DNA of 64,000 nucleotides. Source: Marinobacter iranensis. GTDB lineage: Bacteria; Pseudomonadota; Gammaproteobacteria; Pseudomonadales; Oleiphilaceae. This document shows positions 27,689-36,825 of the stretch, piece by piece. The position numbers and the translations under genes are program-made. The stretch's first letter is position 1. Each line of letters begins with the position of its first letter. The stretch is taken from contig NZ_JANCMW010000017.1 in NCBI RefSeq assembly GCF_029207565.1, forward strand, positions 1 through 64,000. The letters are read 5' to 3'. Below the pieces are notes generated by a model that worked only from the letters and a program-made list of their open reading frames with translations, had not been told where the DNA came from and did not search any database.

Positions 27689-29740
27689 TCAGACCCTGAA
27701 CGCTTCAACCAGACGCTGCAGTGAAGCCGTCAACTTTGACATCTCCCGGGACGAGGCCAGGGTCTCCTCGGCATTGTCTGCCGTTTTCTCACCCAGCACA
27801 CTGATCTGCTCGACGTTGGCATTAACGTTCTTGGCCACGGCGGACTGCTCTTCCGCAGCCTGGGCAATCTGGTGGCTCATATCGACAATCGTCGAAATGC
27901 CCTGGGCGATCCGGTCCAACGCCTCCGTGACTTCGCCCGACTTCTTCACCGTGGTTTCGGTCACATCATGGCTATTGGTCATAGCCGCTACGGCTTCCTT
28001 CACGCCGCTTTGCAGCCGGGAGATCATGCCCTCGATTTCTTCCGTTGACTTGTGGGTACGCTGGGACAGGGAACGCACTTCGTCCGCCACCACCGCAAAG
28101 CCACGGCCCTGTTCACCCGCGCGTGCTGCTTCGATTGCGGCATTCAGGGCCAGGAGGTTGGTCTGCTCGGCAATGGCCTTGATCTCAACAAGGACCTGGC
28201 TGATGTTATCGCTATCGGTATTTACCCGGTTAATGACTTCAACCGCACCGGAAATCTCAGTAGCGAGGCGGTTGATGGTTGCAACCGTATCGGCGACCAC
28301 TGCCCGGCCCTTCTCGGTGTCCGCTTCTGCGGCACCCGCACTGTCAGAAACCCGATGGGCGCTTTCGGTCACTTCATTAACCGCCTCCACCATCTGGTTC
28401 ATGGCTTCGTTGATCTGGCCTGACTCCTCCATCTGCCGGGCAACCGCCTCGCTGTTTGCGGCAGCGGTGTCATTAACGCGGGTGGCCTGCTGGTCCACGT
28501 CAGAGGTTGTGCTACTGACAGAGCGGATCAACTCGGCAATCCGGTCCGTCATATTGTTGAATTCAGTGGTGAGCTCACCGAGTTCGTCCCGGTTATCCAG
28601 TTGGATATGGGCAGTCATATCACCGTCGGCCACCGTTCTCGCGGCTTTGCTGAAACGGTTGATCGCTGTGCGCACCGACATGAAAAAGCCGATATAGAGA
28701 TAGACAACCACCAGCAGGACAACCACCAGCGCGGCAATTATCAACTGTCGTTGCTGCAGCTCGCCTTCCAGGCGTGAGTTCAGGTTTGCCCCCACCACAT
28801 CAAAAATGCCGGCTTTCAGGTCATCGTAGTAAGCGAGCTGGCTTTCCACAGTGCTGTTGAACTCCTCCCAGGGCATCTCAAGACGCATGGGTGTAATAAT
28901 ATTGATATCCAGTTCATCCCGGACAACAATCAGGCTTTCGAGAATGCCTTCAACAGCACCACCAGCAGCCTGCTCCAGAGCCGGTGAAGCGTCCAGCGCT
29001 ACGGTCAGGGCGGGCCCAAGTAATGACGTACGATTGGTGAGCCCATCGTAGATTTCGTTGAGGCCATCACTGAGGCTATAGCCCACCTGCCCCTCAAGAA
29101 GCGCAAAGATTCCGAACGACCGTGCCCTGCCAATGATGCCGCGGGCATCCGGCAGTGCTTCACGCACCAGCCCCAGGAGTAAGAGGTTCTCCCGCGATGC
29201 GTCCTGCCCCAGGCCGGAGATTTCAATTGTAGCGGACAGCATTGCCCGTACTTTCTGTACGAATTGCTGATAATACTTGAACTGCGGGTCGATATTGCCC
29301 TGGTAACTGTCGGTGGATTTGAGCGTTTGCCACTCTTCCCGTAACGCCGTTACCTGTTGTGACCAGTTGTCCGAGGCGTCAAAACGGGCCTCGGCGCTGA
29401 CCAACTCCTCAAGAATCCGATCGATTGTTTCGGCCGCTTCATTGGATCTTGACAGCAACTCATTGTCATCCTTGGTCTTGCCGGGGGCACGAAAATCCCG
29501 GTACTCCATGGCCGCTACCAGCAACGTATCCACCTTCTCAAGCTGCTCCAGCCCCTCGACACCACGAGTCATGGTATCCACCGATCGATTCAGTTCACTG
29601 ATAACCAACCAGGAAAGGGCAACGATAGGGAGCAGGAACAAAACGCTGATCAGGCTGAACTTGTAAAACATGGGCAGCCGGTTCATCAGTGCTACTGCAG
29701 GCTTGATAAGGTTATTCACAGGTACCCCCACAGAAGGCAT
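27689..29740 (-). CDS. Methyl-accepting chemotaxis protein
   Basis: A 683-residue transmembrane chemoreceptor. A first membrane helix (about 26-48) is followed by a large periplasmic ligand domain of about 285 residues, which is helical and has a nitrate/nitrite-sensing (NIT-like) look. A second helix (about 335-357), a HAMP domain and a cytoplasmic signalling domain follow. The hairpin tip is intact: TNLLALNAAIEAARAGEQGR and FAVVADEVRSLS. The ligand is unknown. An upstream sigma-28-like promoter (29774-29800) suggests it belongs to the motility regulon. The first 18 residues may be overcalled; a start at MNRLPMFYKF is also possible. Confidence 0.92.
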   Translation of the reverse strand: MPSVGVPVNNLIKPAVALMNRLPMFYKFSLISVLFLLPIVALSWLVISELNRSVDTMTRGVEGLEQLEKVDTLLVAAMEYRDFRAPGKTKDDNELLSRSNEAAETIDRILEELVSAEARFDASDNWSQQVTALREEWQTLKSTDSYQGNIDPQFKYYQQFVQKVRAMLSATIEISGLGQDASRENLLLLGLVREALPDARGIIGRARSFGIFALLEGQVGYSLSDGLNEIYDGLTNRTSLLGPALTVALDASPALEQAAGGAVEGILESLIVVRDELDINIITPMRLEMPWEEFNSTVESQLAYYDDLKAGIFDVVGANLNSRLEGELQQRQLIIAALVVVLLVVVYLYIGFFMSVRTAINRFSKAARTVADGDMTAHIQLDNRDELGELTTEFNNMTDRIAELIRSVSSTTSDVDQQATRVNDTAAANSEAVARQMEESGQINEAMNQMVEAVNEVTESAHRVSDSAGAAEADTEKGRAVVADTVATINRLATEISGAVEVINRVNTDSDNISQVLVEIKAIAEQTNLLALNAAIEAARAGEQGRGFAVVADEVRSLSQRTHKSTEEIEGMISRLQSGVKEAVAAMTNSHDVTETTVKKSGEVTEALDRIAQGISTIVDMSHQIAQAAEEQSAVAKNVNANVEQISVLGEKTADNAEETLASSREMSKLTASLQRLVEAFRV

Positions 29741-29773
29741 CGAAAGGATGGAACTTTATTCTATTTGTTTATA

Positions 29774-29800
29774 TTGTCGACTAAAGTACTACAAACTTGA
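29774..29800 (-). promoter_or_regulatory. Putative sigma-28 (FliA) promoter of the chemoreceptor gene
   Basis: On the minus strand TCAAGTTT (29800-29793), an 11-base spacer and GTCGACAA (29781-29774) match the FliA consensus TAAAGTTT-N11-GCCGATAA with three mismatches and exact spacing. The -10 element ends 33 bases before the start codon. FliA control of chemoreceptors is well established, which supports the call. Confidence 0.65.
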
Positions 29801-29844
29801 GGGTTTTTCGGCGTGGAAATGTAAATTTTGTCAAAATCTAATAA

Positions 29845-30732
29845 TTACATCACACCGGCAATCACCAGCAGGGCAAAGACACATATCCAGACCAGCATGC
29901 TTCGGTTCAGCAGATCCCGGATTGCGTCCAAACTGCGACCGCCGAAATCTGCCCACTCATCCGGGTGGATCCGTGAAAACCGTTCCGGGTCCAGGGCATA
30001 CCCCGTCAGGGCGGCGCTTGCCGCTCCCATCAGTACCTGATCGGTTTTGAGGGCAACATCAAACAGAACACGCTTCCCCTCTTTCATCCAACCGGCAAGG
30101 TCGCCGGCCACGCCGAAAGTGAAGGACAGCAGCCGTGAAGGTAGCCAATTGACCACTTCCGCCAGCGCCGCGAATCCCGGCCGTGCTGCCGTCTGCGGCC
30201 AATGATCCCGCAGGGCAATGACACCTCTTGCAAAAAAGGCCGCCGCAATACCGCCAACCACAAACCAGAAGGCAATCAGGAAGAAGCGCTCAAAGAGGCT
30301 CACCATAAGCGTGCGGGACAACACTCGATGCATCTCGTCTGGCGATGCCGCTGTTCCCTGTTCGTCGGCAGGCAGGCTATCCCTGATGTGATGCCATGCC
30401 GCCTGCATGTCTCCCCGGGCCCAGGATTCACGGTAAACATCCAGGCGGGGCCGCCACCCCGGTGCGCCCATCAGCAGCACCATCAACAGGAACTCCAGCG
30501 GATAGGCCGCCATACGCCAGCCCAATACGTGCAGGTACCATTCACCGGCAGCCAGCAACAGCGCAGGCACGGTGATTATAATCAGGCCCTTCCAGGTCGC
30601 CGCCTCACTGCCTGCTCGCACGCTGCTTCCCGAATGAAAAACGGATCGCCACAACCGTTCGGAGGACCAGGCATTCGCCGCATCCAGCTTACGCCTGACC
30701 AGATAGGCTAGTAGAAAGACAACCAGTGCCAT
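29845..30732 (-). CDS. ampE: AmpE, inner-membrane beta-lactamase regulatory protein
   Basis: A 295-residue CobD/CbiB-related membrane protein with helices near the N-terminus (about 1-12), 50-95, 145-170 and the C-terminal end (about 275-293). AmpE accompanies AmpD in many gammaproteobacteria and influences beta-lactamase induction, but its biochemical role is unclear. Its ATG overlaps the ampD stop in ATGA, so the two are one operon. Confidence 0.85.
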   Translation of the reverse strand: MALVVFLLAYLVRRKLDAANAWSSERLWRSVFHSGSSVRAGSEAATWKGLIIITVPALLLAAGEWYLHVLGWRMAAYPLEFLLMVLLMGAPGWRPRLDVYRESWARGDMQAAWHHIRDSLPADEQGTAASPDEMHRVLSRTLMVSLFERFFLIAFWFVVGGIAAAFFARGVIALRDHWPQTAARPGFAALAEVVNWLPSRLLSFTFGVAGDLAGWMKEGKRVLFDVALKTDQVLMGAASAALTGYALDPERFSRIHPDEWADFGGRSLDAIRDLLNRSMLVWICVFALLVIAGVM

Positions 30733-31358
30733 CAGCGCCTCACTCCCGTATCAGGCCCTGTGGCCAGTAGTTGCCGGTATCGGACCCAGTCGAATGCAGG
30801 GCCGGGGTCGGTTTTCCTGCCCGGGGCTATATCGCTATGACCGGTGATCCTGTCCGGGGTGATGGCCGGCCACGAGCGCATGATCAACCGTGACAGGTCA
30901 GCGAGTGTCTGATACTGGGCTTCGGTATACGGAATGTCATCCGCACCTTCCAGCTCAATACCGATCGAAAAGTCATTGCACTCCTCCTCACCCTGAAAAC
31001 AGGACCGGCCTGCATGCCAGGCCCGGTCCAGCAGACTGACAAACTGGACGACCACCCCATCACGCCGTATCAGCAGGTGTGACGACACCTTCATCGTGGC
31101 AATGGCCTGGAAATAGGGATGCTCAGAGGGATCCAACTGGTTACAGAAGAAACGCTCGATGGCATCACCACCGAACTGTCCCGGTGGAAGGCTGATGTTG
31201 TGAACGACCAACAGTGAAACGTTGGCCTTTTCGGGGCGGGGGCCAAAGTTCGGAGACGGGCACCAGTGGGCATCACGTACCCGCCCGGTCACGCGCAGGC
31301 CGGTAGCGGCTTTTTCCGAAAGATCTATGGTGTTCGGGGAGATGATTGGTTCAGGCAA
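30732..31358 (-). CDS. ampD: 1,6-anhydro-N-acetylmuramyl-L-alanine amidase AmpD
   Basis: A 208-residue cytoplasmic zinc amidase that trims anhydromuropeptides during cell-wall recycling and so lowers the inducer of AmpR-controlled beta-lactamases. Zinc and catalytic residues are visible: VVHNISLP, RAWHAGRS, and GHSDIAPGRKTDPG with the final His and Asp. About 20 extra N-terminal residues precede the conserved domain, so the true start could be slightly later. Operon with ampE by a 4-base overlap. Confidence 0.93.
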   Translation of the reverse strand: MPEPIISPNTIDLSEKAATGLRVTGRVRDAHWCPSPNFGPRPEKANVSLLVVHNISLPPGQFGGDAIERFFCNQLDPSEHPYFQAIATMKVSSHLLIRRDGVVVQFVSLLDRAWHAGRSCFQGEEECNDFSIGIELEGADDIPYTEAQYQTLADLSRLIMRSWPAITPDRITGHSDIAPGRKTDPGPAFDWVRYRQLLATGPDTGVRR

Positions 31359-31458
31359 AGTGTTTCCAGCGGGCCGGCGGTAAACGCACCGGGTGCGTCC
31401 ACCATTGTTACTTTAATGCCCCTGATTGAAGCACAAAGTCGCCGGTCTTGCTATACGA

Positions 31459-33816
31459 TCAGTCCTTGCGGCTGCTACGGAGGTTGTCGATGATCGATTC
31501 CAGCGCCCGGTCGAAAATCAGGCCGTCGTCCAGCATGGTAATCTCGTCCGCGGCCAAAGCCATCGCCAGGTTTTCCCGGTGATATTCCGCCACCTTGGCA
31601 CCACTCCGGTTAACGAAGATGTACTTGCCCGTAGCCTTGATAAACGCCGCCAGTTTACAACGGGTCTTGTTGCCATCACGAGTCAGTTCAATCCAGGAGC
31701 CGACACGCAGGCTATCGGCCCGCTCCAGCCACTGCGGTTCGATACAGGCATCCGCCGGCGTCTCTGTGACCGCTTCCTCGGCAGCGGGGGCTGCCGGCCC
31801 GGTTGTCGGTTCTGGGTCCGCAAGTGCCGGAGAGCGTGATGGAGAGGGAGCCGGCGCTTCGCTCATGGGCGGCGTCTCCGCTACTTCCGGTGCACTGGGC
31901 GTATTCTCCAGAGCTCCCTCCGGTGCCGCCGACAGTTCTGCCTTCGCCTGATCTTCAGCAGGTTCAACGGGTGCGGCACGGCGGGTGGTTGTGACCAGGC
32001 GCTGGAAAACATCCACGTGAGCCAGTTCAAGGTCCCGAATAGCCGCATCGGTAGCGAACGGATCCCAGGCAATTTCCTGCAATGCCGTTCTCAGCCCGTC
32101 CACGATACCGGGTATCGACCTGAGCAAATCGCTACGGGTGTTCTCACCGACAGGCCGGGGATCAACACTCCAGACCAGTTGCCTGGTAAGGTCGGACGCT
32201 TCCTGCCAACGTTCGCTGTCCTCGCCTTCGCGCAGCACGATCCACTGCAGGTACTTGGACCAGGCTTCGTTCAGCAGAGTTGCTACCTGGGGAGGCAGCT
32301 CACGCCCGGTTATCTGTTCATTCAGCAGGGTCTCGGTCGCCTTTGATGCCCTCTCCTGCTTGGCCCTGCCTTCTTCAGCATCGCGCAGGCGCTGTTCCAC
32401 CAGTTCCCTGCGGCGACGATCCAGATCCATGAAGTGACCAAAGTCACTGAGTAATTCGCTGAAGATGTCCACATTGGTGGTGAACTCGTTCAGCACACGA
32501 TCAACCACGGATTCAATTTTCTCCCGCAACGGATCACGCTGGCCAGTCTTCTTCTCTGTCCAGCCAATGGCGGACATGGCCAATTCATTCAGCAGCTTCC
32601 GCACCGGATGTCCGCCGCGGTTAAAGAAATTCTTGTCGCTCAGGGCAACCTTCAGCACCGGAATCTGCAGGCGCCCGATGACCGCTTTCATAACGGGGTG
32701 AAGCTGACGGTCTTCAAGGATGAAGTCGAACAGCATGGAAACCAGGTTGATCACATCGCTGTCTACCTGGCCTGCATGGTACTTCCGCCCGTTTTCCGAA
32801 CGGAAAACTGACTGTAGCTGCTCCGAGAGGGGAACAACCTCACCCTCACCCCAATGAACAGACTGCGACTGGATTTCATGCAGCCGTGACATCAGGGCGC
32901 CAGTATCAAGTGTTCCGGCACCGCGGCTATGCACACCACCACTCCCGGATGCACTCTCCCCCTGGTGCAGAAGCGCACTGAGCTCGGAAAAAGTTGCCCG
33001 CACGTCATCAGAATCAGACGGTGCCGTCAGCGGCCCCGAGGAATCCGACTCCGGGTGGGCTGACAGCACACCGGTATTCCGGTTCTGTGCCGGCGCGGAT
33101 TTTCCTGACGGAGCACGGCCGCCAACCGGAGGCCGGCGCATGTCCGGCAAGACACCTTCCGCAATCAGGGTTTTGTTGGCATCCTTGTAGAAATCACCCA
33201 GAACACCCACAAGCAAACGGTCAAACAGCTTTAAGACCACCAGCTTGGCGCGAATGTCGATTTCCAGGTCAGCACAGGCTTCCGCCACGCCGCCGCAGAT
33301 AACCTCGGGGCTCAAGGGCATCTGGCTGTCTTCCAGCCTCACTGCCGGAACAAGATGGGCCACCCGCACATTCAGCAGGCGTATAACCTCGGCATGCTGG
33401 TTGCGCAGCTTGTTGATCAGATTGTCGATAGCAACCTGCTGCTCCAGGTCGGAATGATCCACCAGGGCCAGTGAATCCTGATCGACTTCGTCCAGGGTGC
33501 CGCTGCCACCACCCGGCCGGAACGAACCGATTTCGTTGAAGGCGCGGCTGACGTATTGCAGCACCGAGACCGTCATGTTCTTGCGACGCAATCTCAGTTC
33601 CCGCATGGCGTCAAAGTACGCGGTCTGGTCCTGGTTGGTTCCGGCCTTGTCCGCCAGTTCAAAGAGTGCGTCGTCCGCCTTGTCGAAAAATCCCGACAGG
33701 ACCGATTTCAGTGACTGACCAGATACGTCACGCAGGCGTACCAGAGAGCCCGGCAGGGAGAACCTGTCCGGCAATTTCTGGCTCTTGAGACTTACAACCT
33801 TGTTATCCTGCGCCAT
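31459..33816 (-). CDS. DUF1631 family protein
   Basis: A 785-residue cytoplasmic protein of unknown function that matches DUF1631 over most of its length. Residues 1-180 are helical; about 210-290 is a low-complexity Ser/Gly/Pro linker; 330-590 is a helical conserved core (PVLKVALSDKNFFNRGG and HPVRKLLNELAMSAIGW); about 610-690 is a second Ala/Pro/Glu-rich linker; and the C-terminal 90 residues (VGSWIELTRDGNKTRCKLAAF) resemble a small beta barrel like PilZ. It lies between ampD and the divergent nadC, as its homologue does in Pseudomonas. A link to c-di-GMP through the PilZ-like end is only a guess. Confidence 0.75.
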   Translation of the reverse strand: MAQDNKVVSLKSQKLPDRFSLPGSLVRLRDVSGQSLKSVLSGFFDKADDALFELADKAGTNQDQTAYFDAMRELRLRRKNMTVSVLQYVSRAFNEIGSFRPGGGSGTLDEVDQDSLALVDHSDLEQQVAIDNLINKLRNQHAEVIRLLNVRVAHLVPAVRLEDSQMPLSPEVICGGVAEACADLEIDIRAKLVVLKLFDRLLVGVLGDFYKDANKTLIAEGVLPDMRRPPVGGRAPSGKSAPAQNRNTGVLSAHPESDSSGPLTAPSDSDDVRATFSELSALLHQGESASGSGGVHSRGAGTLDTGALMSRLHEIQSQSVHWGEGEVVPLSEQLQSVFRSENGRKYHAGQVDSDVINLVSMLFDFILEDRQLHPVMKAVIGRLQIPVLKVALSDKNFFNRGGHPVRKLLNELAMSAIGWTEKKTGQRDPLREKIESVVDRVLNEFTTNVDIFSELLSDFGHFMDLDRRRRELVEQRLRDAEEGRAKQERASKATETLLNEQITGRELPPQVATLLNEAWSKYLQWIVLREGEDSERWQEASDLTRQLVWSVDPRPVGENTRSDLLRSIPGIVDGLRTALQEIAWDPFATDAAIRDLELAHVDVFQRLVTTTRRAAPVEPAEDQAKAELSAAPEGALENTPSAPEVAETPPMSEAPAPSPSRSPALADPEPTTGPAAPAAEEAVTETPADACIEPQWLERADSLRVGSWIELTRDGNKTRCKLAAFIKATGKYIFVNRSGAKVAEYHRENLAMALAADEITMLDDGLIFDRALESIIDNLRSSRKD

Positions 33817-34062
33817 TCGGCTGCTCCGGGTGGTAACTGGAGAAATGTGTTATTGCACATCTTAGGCCTTCCCCACGTCACCTTGTGTCAGAATTTGTCA
33901 CCTTTTGTGTTTAAGTGATGGTCGTCACAGTTTAGCACTCTCGCCCTTTTAGTTGGCACTCACATCCTTACGCGTTTGGCGAATCCGGCCCCGGGCTATA
34001 GAATCATCTTCCCTGATCCGAACACGTTACCAAGCCGCCAACGAACAACCGGAAATACAGTC

Positions 34063-34911
34063 ATGATTCCAGCCGAACTGCTTCGCCAGTCCCGCATCGA
34101 AACCGTCGCACAAAGCCTGCGCGAAGACATCGGAGACGGCGACATCACTGCCATGCTGATTCCGCAGGATCGTATCAGCCGCGGGCATGTGATCACCCGC
34201 GAAACCGCCACCATTGCCGGACGTGCCTGGGTCGAAGAGGTGTTCAGGCAGGTGGACCCGAGAGTAACCCTGCAGTGGCAGGTGCAGGACGGGGATGAAA
34301 CTCACGCCGGCCAGGAACTGTTCACCATGGAAGGCCCCGCCCGTAGCCTGCTCACTGCGGAACGCTCAGCCCTGAACTGGCTGCAACTGTTGTCCGGCGT
34401 GGCAACCACTTGCACTGGCTACTCCCGCCGGGTAGCCCATACCGGCGTTCAGTTGCTCGACACCCGCAAAACCCTTCCGGGCCTGCGCCTGGCCCAGAAA
34501 TATGCGGTTACCTGCGGCGGCTGCCACAACCATCGCATTGGCCTGTGGGATGCGTTCCTGATCAAGGAAAACCACATCGCCGCCTGCGGATCCATCGCGG
34601 AAGCCGTCAGGGAGGCCCGCCGCATTGCGCCCGGCCGGCCAGTGGAAGTGGAAACCGAGAACCCGGACGAACTGGACCAGGCCCTTGCAGCCGGGGCCGA
34701 TATCATCATGCTGGACGAGTTTTCACTGGAGGACATGCGCCAGGCGGTTATCCGCACGGCAGGAGCGGCGAAACTGGAGGCGTCCGGTGGCATAAACAGC
34801 GAAACGCTGGTGCCGATCGCGGAGACCGGTGTCGACTATATGTCCATCGGCGCACTGACCAAGGATGTCAGGGCCGTGGATCTGTCCATGCGCCTCGACA
34901 CAAGCGGCTGA
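34063..34911 (+). CDS. nadC: Nicotinate-nucleotide pyrophosphorylase (carboxylating)
   Basis: A 282-residue quinolinate phosphoribosyltransferase of de novo NAD synthesis. Substrate-binding motifs are clear: LDTRKTLPGLRLAQKYAV, GGCHNHRIGLWDAFLIKENH and the C-terminal EASGGIN...YMSIGALTK region. The ATG at 34063 gives the typical length; 29 upstream in-frame codons lack similarity. It is divergent from the DUF1631 gene; the 246-base gap between them is AT-rich and presumably holds both promoters, but I see no specific operator. Confidence 0.95.
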   Translation: MIPAELLRQSRIETVAQSLREDIGDGDITAMLIPQDRISRGHVITRETATIAGRAWVEEVFRQVDPRVTLQWQVQDGDETHAGQELFTMEGPARSLLTAERSALNWLQLLSGVATTCTGYSRRVAHTGVQLLDTRKTLPGLRLAQKYAVTCGGCHNHRIGLWDAFLIKENHIAACGSIAEAVREARRIAPGRPVEVETENPDELDQALAAGADIIMLDEFSLEDMRQAVIRTAGAAKLEASGGINSETLVPIAETGVDYMSIGALTKDVRAVDLSMRLDTSG

Positions 34912-34936
34912 ATCATTCAGGAATCGGCTTACAGGC

Positions 34937-35281
34937 TCAGGGCTGACCGGATAGCAGCCGGTCCATTTCTTCCAACTCACGGATCAGGCCGGTGCCGGAT
35001 TCTTCCCTGCCCCGGAAGTGCTCTTCCGCCATCGGTGCCATACCGGATACCCGTGGCAGGGGATACCCGCCCTCAATCAATACCTTCATACGGCGAACGA
35101 ACACGAACTGAAGCCACTGGGTGAACGCCAGGGTGTCCACGGCGAACGGCTGAGCACTCTGCAACGCCTCTGGCGGTGGCGGCTCGCTTTCCCACGCATC
35201 GATTCGACGTAACTCAATCTCTATCTGAAGCAGGCTGTCCGCAACACGGGCGGTATGGTCGGACGGTCTTGCCATAATCAT
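34937..35281 (-). CDS. YqcC family protein (DUF446)
   Basis: A 114-residue helical protein. The YqcC signature region is present: LQIEIELRRIDAWESEPPPPEAL, then FTQWLQFVFVRRMKVLIEGG. In E. coli yqcC lies beside truC, and its function is unknown. It follows the ParA gene by 9 bases on the same strand and is probably cotranscribed. The start may be the second methionine two codons later. Converges on nadC. Confidence 0.8.
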   Translation of the reverse strand: MIMARPSDHTARVADSLLQIEIELRRIDAWESEPPPPEALQSAQPFAVDTLAFTQWLQFVFVRRMKVLIEGGYPLPRVSGMAPMAEEHFRGREESGTGLIRELEEMDRLLSGQP

Positions 35282-35290
35282 GGTTTACCT

Positions 35291-36088
35291 CTAATCAGCC
35301 AGCGGCTCCAGCTCAACGGTTTCCCCGTGAAGCACCCGGTACAGGTCTTCATACTGCCGTGTCAGCGGATGCTTCGGCGCCATATGGATCAGCGGCTGAC
35401 GGTTCTGGTGGGACTCTTTCATCTTCACCGAACTGGACAGCCTCACCGGCAGCATCGGCAGCCCCTCATCAATTAACTCACGGACCAGCTTCTTGGGTAG
35501 GCTGGCCCTGGGCTGGAATTGGTTGGCAACGATGCCTTCCACTACCAGGTCTTCGTTATGGTCTTCCTGCAACTCCTGAATTTCATGGAGGATGCTGTAA
35601 AGCGCTTGCCGGGAAAAATCGTCGCAATCGAAGGGAATCAGGCAGCGCTGTGCCGCGATCAGCGCCGAACGGGTATAGAAATTGAGCGCCGGCGCGGTAT
35701 CGATATAGATTTCGTCAAAGGACTCACCCAGTTTCTTGAGCGCTTCCCGTAGTTTGTAGATCTTGTGCTTGGCTTCCAGCTTGCGTTCCAGGAAATCCAG
35801 CTCCGGGCTGGAGGGCATGACAAACAGGTTGTCAAAGGGCGAGGCGTGAACAAACTCGTCAGCACGACGATTAAACACCGTAAACGCGACTGTCTGCTCC
35901 AGGTAGTCTGCAATTGTGTCCTTGAACTCCCCCGCCGGCTTGCCCAGCAGGTAATGGGTTGAATTACCCTGGGGATCAAGATCGACAACCAGCGTACGCT
36001 TACCCCTGGCGGCGCTGATAGCCGCCAGGTTACAGGTGATACTGGATTTACCAACGCCACCCTTCTGATTAAACACCACTCGTCTCAT
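35291..36088 (-). CDS. ParA family ATPase (orphan)
   Basis: A 265-residue P-loop ATPase with the deviant Walker A of the ParA/MinD group at the very N-terminus (NQKGGVGKSS, about 7-16), Walker A' and B-like segments (LVVDLDPQGNSTHY and EIYIDTAPALNFYT). Starting at MRRVVFNQKGG gives the normal N-terminus; the frame continues 15 codons upstream. No parB, parS or plasmid genes are nearby, so a role in positioning some cellular cargo is more likely than replicon partition. It sits between hda and yqcC on the same strand. Confidence 0.85.
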   Translation of the reverse strand: MRRVVFNQKGGVGKSSITCNLAAISAARGKRTLVVDLDPQGNSTHYLLGKPAGEFKDTIADYLEQTVAFTVFNRRADEFVHASPFDNLFVMPSSPELDFLERKLEAKHKIYKLREALKKLGESFDEIYIDTAPALNFYTRSALIAAQRCLIPFDCDDFSRQALYSILHEIQELQEDHNEDLVVEGIVANQFQPRASLPKKLVRELIDEGLPMLPVRLSSSVKMKESHQNRQPLIHMAPKHPLTRQYEDLYRVLHGETVELEPLAD

Positions 36089-36126
36089 CTTGCTTCCCCT
36101 GACAGTTTCCCTGCGAACAGAACGCC

Positions 36127-36825
36127 CTACCAACCCAACACCGACTTGACGAAAGGTATCGTCAGCCGCCGCTGGGCACGCAATGAGTTTTCATCCAGGC
36201 GATCCAGGATCGCCAGTAAATCGGCCAGTTTCCGGGGCGCACGCTTTAAAATGAACGCAGCCACATCATCGCCAAGAACAAGACCTCGCTGTTCGGCCCT
36301 CGCCATCAGTATCCTGAGGCGGTCATCGTCGCGATTGATGCCTAACTGAATGGTGAGCCCATGACGAAGCCGGGACACCAGGTCCTGCAACCCGAAAGGC
36401 AGCGACCCTGGCAGCTCTGACAAGCTGACGATCATCAGGTTGCCGTGGTCGTTTACCCGATTGTACAGATGGAAGACGGCTTCTTCCCAGTCTTCCTGAC
36501 CGGCGATGAGCTCCAGATCATCCACACAGATCACCGCCTGCGCCTCAAGGCCCGCGAGTGACTCCGGGCCGAAAGGTAATAGTTCCTCGATACTGACACA
36601 AACGGCGCTCTGTCCCTTTTGCTCTGCAAGATGACAGGCGGCCTGCAACAAATGACTTTTCCCCGTGTCGGCATCACCACAGATGACGATAACGGGCACC
36701 GCACCGGCCTGCTCGCAGGCTGACTTCAGCCGGGCCGCGGCATCGGCGTTTCTGTCACCGTGGAAATTATCGAATCGGGCATCATCCCGAAGCTTGACAC
36801 CCAATACCAGCTGCGACGCACTCAC
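36127..36825 (-). CDS. hda: DnaA regulatory inactivator Hda
   Basis: A 232-residue AAA+ protein homologous to the DnaA central domain. It shows a Walker A-like GDADTGKSHLL (about 49-59), Walker B VICVDDLE (about 97-104) and the sensor region RAEQRGLVLGDDVAAFI. Bound to the sliding clamp it stimulates ATP hydrolysis by DnaA and prevents re-initiation. The N-terminal QLVLGVKL matches the clamp-binding motif of the family. Its start overlaps the end of the phosphatidyltransferase gene by 4 bases. Confidence 0.9.
   Translation of the reverse strand: MSASQLVLGVKLRDDARFDNFHGDRNADAAARLKSACEQAGAVPVIVICGDADTGKSHLLQAACHLAEQKGQSAVCVSIEELLPFGPESLAGLEAQAVICVDDLELIAGQEDWEEAVFHLYNRVNDHGNLMIVSLSELPGSLPFGLQDLVSRLRHGLTIQLGINRDDDRLRILMARAEQRGLVLGDDVAAFILKRAPRKLADLLAILDRLDENSLRAQRRLTIPFVKSVLGW

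Noticed and set aside
35291..36088. Plasmid partition locus
   Set aside because: No parB, parS-like repeats or replication gene nearby; surrounding genes are core chromosomal.
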